DNA of 58,896 nt from Geobacteraceae bacterium (GTDB taxonomy: Bacteria > Desulfobacterota > Desulfuromonadia > Geobacterales > Geobacteraceae). Numbering within the stretch: the stretch's first letter is position 1; each line of letters starts with the position of its first letter. The DNA lies in NCBI GenBank assembly GCA_029975275.1, contig JARKPN010000004.1, forward strand, positions 1-58,896. Direction: 5' to 3'. Both the position numbers and the translations under genes were made by a program. Below, piece by piece: positions 26,807 to 34,965 of the stretch. Below the pieces are notes generated by a model. The model was given only the letters and a program-made list of their open reading frames with translations. It was not told the origin of the DNA and searched no databases.

Positions 26807-27558
26807 TCTTCGATCTTCCGGTTGAAGATCCAGACAGCGAGCACGAATGCCGCCGCTGCCGTCAGCGTCAGCGTTACGGTATAGACCGGCTCCATCACGC
26901 CTCCCAGGAGGGAGAGGCGCGCCCCCTCGAAGATGGCCGTGGTCGGGAGCACCCTGATAACGGGAAGGATGGTGGCCGGGTACGAGGAGAGGGGGAAGAA
27001 GATACCGGACATGAAAATCAGCGGGACGATGACCACCCCCTGGATCCTGCCGATGTTTTCCGGTTTGTCGATGACCGTGCCGCACATGGTTCCGAAACAG
27101 GAAAATACCATAGAGCCGAGCGCTATGAAATAGAGGTAGGCCAGAAAATGCGCCATTGGAAAGCGGAACGGGGTGAGCAGGAAGATCACCACCGCCACCG
27201 CCACCCCCTTGATCGCGCCCTGGGAGAAGCCGGATACGATCTTGCCGATGACGATGTCATACACCGTGATGGGATTGACCCGGTACTCCTCGATGGTACG
27301 CTGCACCTTCCGGTGGAACCACATGCTCCAGGCGCTTTCCTCGAACGCGGCGCTGACCGCGGTCATGGAGATGAGGCCGGGGGCGATGAACAGCGCGTAG
27401 GGGACCCCCTCCACGTCGGCGATATAGCCCTTCAGGCCCACGCCGAAGGCCAGGTAGAGGGTGATGGGGTAGGCGGTTACCGCCACGAGCTCCGAAAACA
27501 GGCTCCTCCTGAGCACCCGCATGTCCCTGCCCCAGATTGTGAACGCTCCGCGAAACAT
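26803..27558 (-). CDS. ABC-2 type exporter permease
   Basis: This 251-residue membrane protein has about six TM segments and the ABC-2/NodJ-type pattern: [16 protein letters not shown] at the start, the cytoplasmic [18 protein letters not shown] loop, and the late [20 protein letters not shown] signature. It pairs with the ATPase gene 140 bases upstream. The substrate is unknown. The gap between the two subunit genes contains a REP-like palindrome. It is translationally coupled to the small gene downstream. Confidence 0.88.
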   Translation of the reverse strand: MFRGAFTIWGRDMRVLRRSLFSELVAVTAYPITLYLAFGVGLKGYIADVEGVPYALFIAPGLISMTAVSAAFEESAWSMWFHRKVQRTIEEYRVNPITVYDIVIGKIVSGFSQGAIKGVAVAVVIFLLTPFRFPMAHFLAYLYFIALGSMVFSCFGTMCGTVIDKPENIGRIQGVVIVPLIFMSGIFFPLSSYPATILPVIRVLPTTAIFEGARLSLLGGVMEPVYTVTLTLTAAAAFVLAVWIFNRKIEE

Positions 27559-27596
27559 GTATGCGATATCCTTTTATCGTCAAACCATGGAAATAA

Positions 27597-27625
27597 CTCC
27601 CTCCTCCTTGACGGGGGAGGGGGGA
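27597..27625. repeat. REP-like palindrome between ABC subunit genes
   Basis: An imperfect hairpin CTCCCTCCTCCTTGACGGGGGAGG of the same family as 24301-24321 and 34903-34924, in an intergenic gap within an operon. Confidence 0.6.
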
Positions 27626-27698
27626 TATTATATGGCTCTGGCAATGTTCTGCCGGGGCACGACAAGCGTCCGGCTGAGTTCAGTCAAAGTCAACGCCT

Positions 27699-28625
27699 CT
27701 ATTCCCGTATCTTCTTCCCGGTGAGATGAATAAACACGTCCTCCAGCGAGGGCTCCTCCAGACATATCCCCTTGAGGTCCTTACTCCCGATACCGTCCAT
27801 CAGCGGCTTCAGGCTCTCCTCGTCGCGCAGCTCCAGCCTGAAGCTGTTTCCCCTCCTCTCCAGGGAACGGATAAAGGGGAACGTGCGCAGGACCTCCTCG
27901 TAGCGGTCGGCGTTGGCCCTGAATTCCAGCTCGTAGACGTGTGAATGGGCGAATGCCTCCTTGAGCTGGGCGGCGGTGCCGTCGACCAGCGGTCGGCCGT
28001 GATCCATGATGACGATGCGGTCGCACAGGGTATCGGCCTCGTCCATGTAGTGGGTGGTGAGGAATATGGTCATGGTTGAACGGAGCGACTGGATGTAAGC
28101 CCAGACGGCCCGCCTCGACTGGGGATCGAGGCCGGTGGTCGGCTCGTCCAGAAAGAGGACCCTCGGGGCATGGATGAGCGCCCGGGCAACCACCAGCCGT
28201 CGCTGCATCCCCCCGGAAAAGGTGTCCGGAAAGTCGTGCTGCCTGCCGGTCAGGCCGGTCAGCTCCAGCAGTTCGTCAATCCTGGGACCGTACTCCCGGG
28301 CGCGCATGCGGTGCATCCGGGCGTGCAGCGCCAGGTTCTCCCGGGCGGTAAGATAACGGTCGAGATTGTTGACCTGGGGTACCACTCCTATCATGCCGCG
28401 CACCGACGCACCGTCGGTCAACACGCTCTTCCCCTCCACGAAGGCATTGCCCGAGGTGGGGCGCATCAGGGTAGTCAGGATCTTGATCAGGGTGGTCTTG
28501 CCGGCACCGTTGGGCCCCAGCAGGCCGAAGATGGTGCCGGAACGCACCTCCAGGGAAAGGTCGTCCACGGCCCTGATGCCGTCGTAGACCTTGGTTATGT
28601 TCTGTATGGAGATGGCGTTATTCAT
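27699..28625 (-). CDS. ABC exporter ATPase (NodI/CcmA-like)
   Basis: This 308-residue ATPase has Walker A GLLGPNGAGKTTLIK (about residues 34-48), Q-loop VPQVNNLDRYLTARENL, signature FSGGMQRRLVVARAL, Walker B VLFLDEPTTGLDP and the H-loop TTHYMDEAD. A C-terminal DUF4162-type extension follows, as in drug and polysaccharide exporters. The ATG at 28625 lies 7 bases after the stop of the sensor kinase gene, so kinase and transporter are cotranscribed. The frame is open 25 codons into the kinase gene. Confidence 0.92.
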   Translation of the reverse strand: MNNAISIQNITKVYDGIRAVDDLSLEVRSGTIFGLLGPNGAGKTTLIKILTTLMRPTSGNAFVEGKSVLTDGASVRGMIGVVPQVNNLDRYLTARENLALHARMHRMRAREYGPRIDELLELTGLTGRQHDFPDTFSGGMQRRLVVARALIHAPRVLFLDEPTTGLDPQSRRAVWAYIQSLRSTMTIFLTTHYMDEADTLCDRIVIMDHGRPLVDGTAAQLKEAFAHSHVYELEFRANADRYEEVLRTFPFIRSLERRGNSFRLELRDEESLKPLMDGIGSKDLKGICLEEPSLEDVFIHLTGKKIRE

Positions 28626-28632
28626 GGAATGT

Positions 28633-29889
28633 TCACGGCAGGGTGAAATAGAATGTCGCCCCCTTGCCGGGCTCGCTTTCGGCCCAGATACGTCCGCCAT
28701 GACGGTCGATGATCCGCTTCACGGTTGCCAACCCGATGCCGTGACCCGGAAACTCATCCTGGTCGTGAAGACGCCGGAACGGCAGGAAAATCAGCTCGGC
28801 CTGGTCCATGGAAAATCCGATCCCGTTATCCCGGACAAAGTAGACCTTTTCGCCTTCTCTTTCCGTGCACCCGACCTCGATCAGGGCGTTTTCCCGGCGT
28901 GCCGTGTACTTCCAGGCGTTGCTGATCAGATTTTCCAGAACCACCTTCAGCAGCCGTCTGTCCCCCCTGACATCGAGGCGCGGGACAACGACCACCTCCA
29001 CCCGTCTCCCGGGCTCCCTCTGTCGAAGCTCCGCCGCCACCAGCAGGGCCTTCCTGCCGAGATCGACCGTTTCCCTGCGGAGCTCGCTCCTGGAAAGCGT
29101 GGAAAGCCTGAGGATCGCGTCAATCAGGCGGCCCATGCGCCGGCTTGCCTTCTGCAGCCGATCGAGGAAGTCCCGCCCGGTCTCGTCCAGGCGCTCCGAG
29201 TAGCGCTCGCGCAGCTCGCGGGAAAAGCCCTCCAGGACGGTGAGGGGGGCGCGCAGGTCATGGGACACGGAATAGTTGAATGCCTCCAGGTCGCGGTTGG
29301 TCGCTTCCAGCTGGGCGGTCCGTTCCTGGACCCTTTTCTCCAGTTCGGCGTTCAGACGCCGGATCTCCTCCTCGGCATGCTTGCGCTTCTCCTCGATACC
29401 TATGGCGCCTGCGATGATGCCCAGGAGCCTCTTCTCCTCTTCACTGGGGACATGGTCCTCCTGATAAACCACGCAGAGGGAGCCCACGTTTGCCCCTCCA
29501 AAACAGACCGCCTTGCCCACGTAGGTCTGAAGCCCGTAACGGAGCACGTTGGGATCCGTTTCGGCGTAAGTGGTATTGGACAGGTCGCGGATCACGCGGA
29601 CCGTGTCCGAAGCGTCACGGATCAGGTCGTAGCAGATATGACCGTCCGCTCTGTCCTGCGGGATGAAGTCCGGAGGGGTGTTCCAGTGGCCGACTGAATA
29701 GAGCCAGCCGTCATCCAGGCGGTTGTAGAGGGCACAGGCGGCCCCGAGCTGCTCCCCGCACAGGGCCACCAACCGGTTGATGTTCTCCTCCGCGTCGGCG
29801 CCGAAACCGAGGAAGGTCTCGCTCACCTTTGCCAGCAGCTCCTGCAGGCGCTTACGCTCTCTGACGGCAGGGTTTTGCCTCTTCTTCAT
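28633..29889 (-). CDS. GAF-domain sensor histidine kinase
   Basis: This 418-residue cytoplasmic kinase has an N-terminal GAF domain (about residues 20-165), a coiled coil ending RRLNAELEKRVQERTAQLE, the phosphoacceptor box YSVSHDLRAPLTVLEG (His at about 211) and a HATPase domain with NLISNAWKYT, DNGIGF and GHGIGLATVKRI. It has no TM segments. It lies directly upstream of the ABC exporter ATPase and downstream of the receiver-kinase gene. There is no stand-alone response regulator beside it. The GAF ligand cannot be read from the sequence. Confidence 0.9.
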   Translation of the reverse strand: MKKRQNPAVRERKRLQELLAKVSETFLGFGADAEENINRLVALCGEQLGAACALYNRLDDGWLYSVGHWNTPPDFIPQDRADGHICYDLIRDASDTVRVIRDLSNTTYAETDPNVLRYGLQTYVGKAVCFGGANVGSLCVVYQEDHVPSEEEKRLLGIIAGAIGIEEKRKHAEEEIRRLNAELEKRVQERTAQLEATNRDLEAFNYSVSHDLRAPLTVLEGFSRELRERYSERLDETGRDFLDRLQKASRRMGRLIDAILRLSTLSRSELRRETVDLGRKALLVAAELRQREPGRRVEVVVVPRLDVRGDRRLLKVVLENLISNAWKYTARRENALIEVGCTEREGEKVYFVRDNGIGFSMDQAELIFLPFRRLHDQDEFPGHGIGLATVKRIIDRHGGRIWAESEPGKGATFYFTLP

Positions 29890-29954
29890 GGGTTGCCCCC
29901 AGTTCCAACACGGCGGGTTTCGGTAATGGAAACGGTAATGAATTCCTTGACCCG

Positions 29955-31478
29955 CTACTCCAGGGGAAAGAGCACCGTGAACGTGCTTCCCTTCCCCGGC
30001 TCGCTTTCGACCCAGATGTATCCGCCGTGGGCGTCCATGACCTTGCGGCAGAAGGCGAGGCCGAGCCCGGTCCCCTTGGTCTTCCCCTCCCGGCGGTTCT
30101 TTGCCTGCACGAACTTGTCGAATATGGTTCCGAGCGACTCCGGTGGAATCCCGATGCCGTTGTCACGGATCCGGACCATGAAGAACCGCCCGGCCGCAGG
30201 GATCCTTTCCGTGGCATAGGTCCCTGCCGGGATCGACGCCGTGAGCCCCCCAAGATCCTCGGCCACCTGGGCGGTGATCTCCACTTCCCCCCCGTCGGGG
30301 GTGAATTTGAAGGCATTGGAGAGGAGGTTGCCGAACAGGCGGCCGACCTTGTTCCTGTCCACCCGTACCCGGGGAAGGTCCCCTCCCGTCTGCACGAAAA
30401 GACGGATATCGGAACGCTCGGCTACGGTCCGGAAAGATGCGGCGGCCTTGCGGACAATGGCATCCATATCCTCCTCGGTAAAGGCCAGGGTCATCTTCCC
30501 GGATTCGAAGCGGTAGACGTCCAGCAGCGTGTCGATCATCTCCACCATTTCACCGCAGCTCTCGACCGCCGATTCCAGGTACTCCTTCTGTTCCAGGCTC
30601 ACCGGACCGAGGCGGCCTTCCCGCACCAGGTCGATGGATCCCACGACCGCGGTAAGCGGAGTTTTCAGGTCATGGGTGAGCATGCCCACGAACTCCTCCC
30701 GCTCCTGCTCCAGGGCCTTCAGGTGGGAAATGTCCCGGAGGATCTCAACGCTCCCGAGCAGCTTGCCCGACACCCCGAACAGGGGGGTCGCGCTGGTAAG
30801 GACCGGGATGAGGCGGTCAGCCGCTCGTATGGTATAGGCCACGTCGAGACAGGGGGCGAGCGTCCGCAGCACCACCCTGCAGGGAAGGTCCCCTGCGGGA
30901 AGGTTGGAGCGGATCAGCTCCTCCACCGGCATCCCCACGACTGACGAGGAATCCAGCCCGAGCGCCTCCTGGGTCGCCCGGTTGACGCTGATGACGCGGC
31001 CTTCCGCATCGGTCGCCACCAGCATGTCGGCCATCCCCCGAAGAATGGCCTCCATCTTCTTGCGCTCTTCCTCCAGCTGCTGCTGGAGCAGGAGGTTCTC
31101 TCTCCTGGTGCTGTTGAACTCCAGTGCCCGCTCCACCTTCTTCAGCAGGTCCTCGCTGGAGAAGGGCTTGGCGATATAGTCGAGCGCCCCCTTTTTCATG
31201 CACTCGACCGCCACGTCCTCGCTGCCGTGGGCGGTCATCATCACCACCGCCATATCCTGCAGAGACGGGCCCAGCCTTTCCAGTACCTGGATCCCGTCCA
31301 TGTTCGGCAGCTTGATGTCCAGCAGCACAAGGGAGAAGTTCTCCCGGTCCATGATCTCCAGCGCCTCGGCCCCATCCCTGGCACGGGAGGTCTCGAAGCC
31401 GGCATCTTCCAGCTGAAGTTTCAGGATCAGCGCGATGTCCGCCTCATCATCCACGATGAGTATTCTTTCGTGTTCCAT
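29955..31478 (-). CDS. Receiver-PAS-histidine kinase hybrid
   Basis: This 507-residue cytoplasmic protein starts with a receiver domain (LIVDDEADIALIL, phosphoacceptor Asp in VLLDIKLPNMDG at about 54, conserved Thr in MMTAHGSED, Lys in IAKPFSSED). A PAS domain (about 140-260) follows, then HisKA with the box GMLTHDLKTPLTAVVGS and a HATPase domain (NLLSNAFKFTPDG, DNGIGIPPE, GTGLGLAFCRKV). The N-terminal receiver suggests it is controlled by another kinase, perhaps one of its neighbours. Its start codon shares one base with the stop of the upstream kinase gene (TAATG). Confidence 0.92.
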   Translation of the reverse strand: MEHERILIVDDEADIALILKLQLEDAGFETSRARDGAEALEIMDRENFSLVLLDIKLPNMDGIQVLERLGPSLQDMAVVMMTAHGSEDVAVECMKKGALDYIAKPFSSEDLLKKVERALEFNSTRRENLLLQQQLEEERKKMEAILRGMADMLVATDAEGRVISVNRATQEALGLDSSSVVGMPVEELIRSNLPAGDLPCRVVLRTLAPCLDVAYTIRAADRLIPVLTSATPLFGVSGKLLGSVEILRDISHLKALEQEREEFVGMLTHDLKTPLTAVVGSIDLVREGRLGPVSLEQKEYLESAVESCGEMVEMIDTLLDVYRFESGKMTLAFTEEDMDAIVRKAAASFRTVAERSDIRLFVQTGGDLPRVRVDRNKVGRLFGNLLSNAFKFTPDGGEVEITAQVAEDLGGLTASIPAGTYATERIPAAGRFFMVRIRDNGIGIPPESLGTIFDKFVQAKNRREGKTKGTGLGLAFCRKVMDAHGGYIWVESEPGKGSTFTVLFPLE

Positions 31479-33754
31479 TACTCCTCTCCACAGACCCGGA
31501 CCGTAAAGCTGAAGACGTTCCCGCCCCCCGGACCGGCCTTGTAATATATTCTACCGTGATGACGCTCGATTATCTCCTTGCAGATTGCCAGCCCGAGGCC
31601 GGTTCCCCCCCGCTCCCTGGCGTCCGCGCTCAGGAGCTGCGGAAATCTCTGAAAGAGCTTTTCTCTGTCACCCCGCTCGATGGTTCTCCCCTGGTCATGG
31701 ATCGAGACTTCGACAAATTCGTCCACCCTCCGCGCCGTTACGGTCACGCTTTTCCCTGCCGGGGAGAATTTGATGGCATTGGAGAGGAGGTTGGTCAGTA
31801 CCTGGATCAGGCGGTCGTAATCCCCCAGGACGGGGGGCAGGCCGGCGGCTACCGAGTTCACCACCGACACCCCGTGGTCCCGGGCATACGCGGCTATCTC
31901 CTCCACGGCATAGGAGACCATCAGCTCCATCGGCTCCGCCTTCATGCTGATCTCAACCCTGCCCGACTCTATCCGGGATATGTCCAGGATATCGCTGATG
32001 AGCCGGATCAGCCTGTCGGTATTCCTGAGACATACCTGTACGAGCTCCCGCTCGGTCTCCGACAGCCCCTCTCCCCTGGCCAGGATCACCTGCAGGGAAC
32101 CTTTCATGGAGGTAAGCGGGGTCTTCAGTTCATGGGAAACCGTGGAGATGAACTCGGTCTTCATCCGGTCCACCTCTTCCTCACGGGTCACGTCTCGGAC
32201 GGACATGACAATTCCGGCGAACTCCCAGCTCTTGTCCAGCAGCGGTGAAAGGGAGACTCTGAGTTTCTTCCTGCCGACGGTCACCTCCTTCTCCCCCTGC
32301 ACCAGATGGTCCCCGGTTCTCATTTCCCGTATGCTCTCGATCAGGTGGTGGAAGCCGCCTTTCAGGTCGATCTCGTCCACATGGCGGGAGATGACCTTGT
32401 AGGGAGCGATTCCGAAGATCTTCTGGGCAGCGGCATTGAACAGAATCACCCGGTTTTCCCGGTCGGTGACCACCACCCCTTCGGCCATACTCGAAAGTAT
32501 AGCCTCCAGCCGCCCCTTTTCCATCTCCAGTTCGGCGGTCCGTTCCCGGACGTTCGACTCCAGGAGCTCGTTCATCTCGTGCAGACAGCGGTTCAGAACC
32601 TCCAGATCCAGTGTCTTGTTCCTGATGGTGTTGCCCCGCTCACGCAGGGCATCGGCCATCCTGTTGAAGGAATCGGCCAGCATCGCGAACTCGCCGGTCC
32701 CATCGAGTGCGACCCGGAAGTCCAGGTTGCCCTGTTCAACACAGCGGACCCCCTTGGTCAGCTCCTTCAGGGGAGCGGTCAACCGACGTGCCGCGAAGTA
32801 GGCGATAATGAAGGAGAGTATGACGGTAAAGACGGCCGAGGTCATGATGCCGCCGAAGTAGTCCCGACGTACGGTATTGAAGTGCTCTTTCGAAAGCGCA
32901 ACCCAGAGGGAGCCGATGAACTCTCCCTCCAGATTGTTGATCGGTTCGAAAGCGGCATTGTAAAGGGTCGTGCCGATTCTAACCGCTCCACGGTAGGTCT
33001 TTCCCGTTTTGAGCAGGGCGAGAATTTCTTCCGAATTCTTCGGCGAGACGACCATTTCCTCGTCCAGCCCGCTGATAGTCCGCAGATCCCTGAGGGTGAC
33101 GCCCGCCTCCAGGTCACGGCCGACGTTCTTCCTGACCCGGCCGGGAACGACGTTGTTGATGGTGATGGGAACAGCGGCGGCCAGGGCGCCGAGCAGCTCG
33201 CCGGACTGATCGACCAAGGGAAAGGCAACGGCAGCGGCAAGGACTTCATTTCCGAGCCTGGGATCGGTACAGGCGTCACCCTCCCGGCAAAGCTGTCTCC
33301 GGTCAGCCAGCTCGCAGGAAACCACGGTTACGCGTTTTCTGAAAGCCGTCTGGACAAGGCCGCCGAATGGGGAGGGTCGGCCGTCCTGTCGATTGTCCAG
33401 GCCTGCAACGACCCTCCCCTCCGGATCTACAAAGGCTGCGAAGGGGAGAAACGGGAGAGCCTGCCGGATGCTGTTCAGGACACCGGAAAGCTCCCGCACA
33501 TCCCGCTGCCGCAGGTAGTCCCTCACCTGGGGACGCGTGGAAGGAAAGAGAAGAACATAGCGGAGCTGGTTCAACCCCGTGAAGAACTGGTATCGGACAA
33601 ACCGGAGGTTGGTTTCCAGGTCCTTGGCAATCTTGTTCTCAAGCGATTCGTCTATGGTATGGATGGTGAGGAAAAGGAGTATGGTGTAAGAGGCAAGAAT
33701 GGCCAGCAGAATTGAGAGAAACAGCTTCACTCGTATGGAGAGGTGAAAATTCAT
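31478..33754 (-). CDS. Transmembrane sensor histidine kinase (Cache-HAMP-PAS-HisKA)
   Basis: This 758-residue inner-membrane kinase has TM1 at about residues 8-30, a large periplasmic double-Cache-like domain (about 31-290, with Cys pairs in RRQLCREGDACTD), TM2 at about 300-320, HAMP, a coiled coil, PAS (about 410-525), the box FISTVSHELKTPLTSMKG and a HATPase domain (NLLSNAIKFSPAGK, GTGLGLAICKEI). Like the two kinases downstream it has no dedicated response regulator. A relay from this membrane sensor to the receiver of the next protein is plausible. It follows gpsA after 64 bases. Confidence 0.92.
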   Translation of the reverse strand: MNFHLSIRVKLFLSILLAILASYTILLFLTIHTIDESLENKIAKDLETNLRFVRYQFFTGLNQLRYVLLFPSTRPQVRDYLRQRDVRELSGVLNSIRQALPFLPFAAFVDPEGRVVAGLDNRQDGRPSPFGGLVQTAFRKRVTVVSCELADRRQLCREGDACTDPRLGNEVLAAAVAFPLVDQSGELLGALAAAVPITINNVVPGRVRKNVGRDLEAGVTLRDLRTISGLDEEMVVSPKNSEEILALLKTGKTYRGAVRIGTTLYNAAFEPINNLEGEFIGSLWVALSKEHFNTVRRDYFGGIMTSAVFTVILSFIIAYFAARRLTAPLKELTKGVRCVEQGNLDFRVALDGTGEFAMLADSFNRMADALRERGNTIRNKTLDLEVLNRCLHEMNELLESNVRERTAELEMEKGRLEAILSSMAEGVVVTDRENRVILFNAAAQKIFGIAPYKVISRHVDEIDLKGGFHHLIESIREMRTGDHLVQGEKEVTVGRKKLRVSLSPLLDKSWEFAGIVMSVRDVTREEEVDRMKTEFISTVSHELKTPLTSMKGSLQVILARGEGLSETERELVQVCLRNTDRLIRLISDILDISRIESGRVEISMKAEPMELMVSYAVEEIAAYARDHGVSVVNSVAAGLPPVLGDYDRLIQVLTNLLSNAIKFSPAGKSVTVTARRVDEFVEVSIHDQGRTIERGDREKLFQRFPQLLSADARERGGTGLGLAICKEIIERHHGRIYYKAGPGGGNVFSFTVRVCGEE

Positions 33755-33818
33755 GGCTGCCGGCCTTGGCGAACGGACACGGAGGTCAGTTCTCGGAAAA
33801 GTGATTCCCCCCCTGGTT

Positions 33819-34841
33819 TTAACCGTTGTTCCCGAATTCCATCCCTTCAGCCTTGAGGTGCCGGGTCATCAGGTCCAGAACGGCCTGGCGCGGCGATTTG
33901 TCCTGGTACAGGACCAGGTACACCTGCTCGATGATCGGCATTTCCACGCCGAGCCGCCTGGCCAGCAGATAGGCGGACTCGGTCGTCTTCACCCCCTCGG
34001 CCACCATGCGCATGCCGGCCAGGATCTCGGCCAGCTTTTTTCCCTGTCCGAGCTGCATCCCCACGGTGCGGTTCCGCGACAGGTCCCCGGTGCAGGTGAG
34101 GACCAGGTCTCCCATGCCGGCCAGCCCGGCGAAGGTGGAGGACTGGGCTCCCATGGCAAGTCCCAGCCGGGCCATTTCCGCGAGACCGCGGGTGATCAGC
34201 GCCGCCCGGGGATTGTAGCCCAGACCCAGGCCGTCGGAGATGCCGGCCGCAATGGCGATAACGTTCTTGACGGATCCTCCCAGTTCCACGCCCACCATGT
34301 CGCTGTTGGTATAGACCCGGAAGTAGGGGGTGGAGAACGCCTCCTGAACGCGTTTGGCCGCCTGGACACCCTGCGATGCCGCCACCACGGCCGTCGGCAT
34401 CTCCAGGGCAACCTCCCGGGCGAAGCTCGGCCCCGACAGGACACAGAAATCGGAGAACAGCCGGGAAGGGAGCAACTCTGCGCTGATCTGGGAGATGGTC
34501 ATGAGGGTATCCAGCTCGATCCCCTTGGCGGCGTTGACCAGCAGGGTTCCTTCGCTCAGGAAGGGAAGGACGCCCCGCAGCACCCCCCTGAACACCTGGG
34601 TCGGCGCCACGAACAGGACGATGTCCTTGCCCGATGCCGCCTCCTGGAGCGAGGTGGTGAACCTGAGCAGTGGAGAGAGGCTGATCCCGGCCAGGAACGT
34701 GGAGTTGACCCGGGTCTCCTCCATCTCCTTCACCAGCTCCGCCTCGTATGCCCAGAGGGTCACCTCGTGGCCCTTCTTGGCAAGCATATCCGCCAGTGTC
34801 GTGCCCCAGCTGCCGGCTCCTATGACCCCTATGGCTGCCAT
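33819..34841 (-). CDS. gpsA: Glycerol-3-phosphate dehydrogenase [NAD(P)+]
   Basis: It reduces dihydroxyacetone phosphate to sn-glycerol 3-phosphate for phospholipid synthesis. The 340-residue protein has the N-terminal dinucleotide-binding GVIGAGSWGTTLADMLAKKG (residues 5-24), catalytic Lys in VNAAKGIE, LSGPSFAREVA, GGSVKNVIAIAAGI and GLAGMGDLVLTCTG. The ATG at 34841 has AGGAGGG upstream and gives family length; the frame is open 10 codons more. It lies downstream of gyrA on the same strand. Confidence 0.96.
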   Translation of the reverse strand: MAAIGVIGAGSWGTTLADMLAKKGHEVTLWAYEAELVKEMEETRVNSTFLAGISLSPLLRFTTSLQEAASGKDIVLFVAPTQVFRGVLRGVLPFLSEGTLLVNAAKGIELDTLMTISQISAELLPSRLFSDFCVLSGPSFAREVALEMPTAVVAASQGVQAAKRVQEAFSTPYFRVYTNSDMVGVELGGSVKNVIAIAAGISDGLGLGYNPRAALITRGLAEMARLGLAMGAQSSTFAGLAGMGDLVLTCTGDLSRNRTVGMQLGQGKKLAEILAGMRMVAEGVKTTESAYLLARRLGVEMPIIEQVYLVLYQDKSPRQAVLDLMTRHLKAEGMEFGNNG

Positions 34842-34902
34842 CTCACCCTCCTGTCTGCGCTGCAATTGCACCGCTCCTGACCTTTCAATTCACAATCAAT
34901 GC

Positions 34903-34924
34903 CCCCTCCCTTGACGGGTGAGGG
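34903..34924. repeat. REP-like palindrome between gyrA and gpsA
   Basis: The hairpin CCCTCCCTTGACGGGTGAGGG has the same core as the copies at 24301-24321 and 27597-27625. Confidence 0.6.
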
Positions 34925-34965
34925 AACGAATCGTATGTCCTCCAGGGGCGACCGTCCGGTCATCC

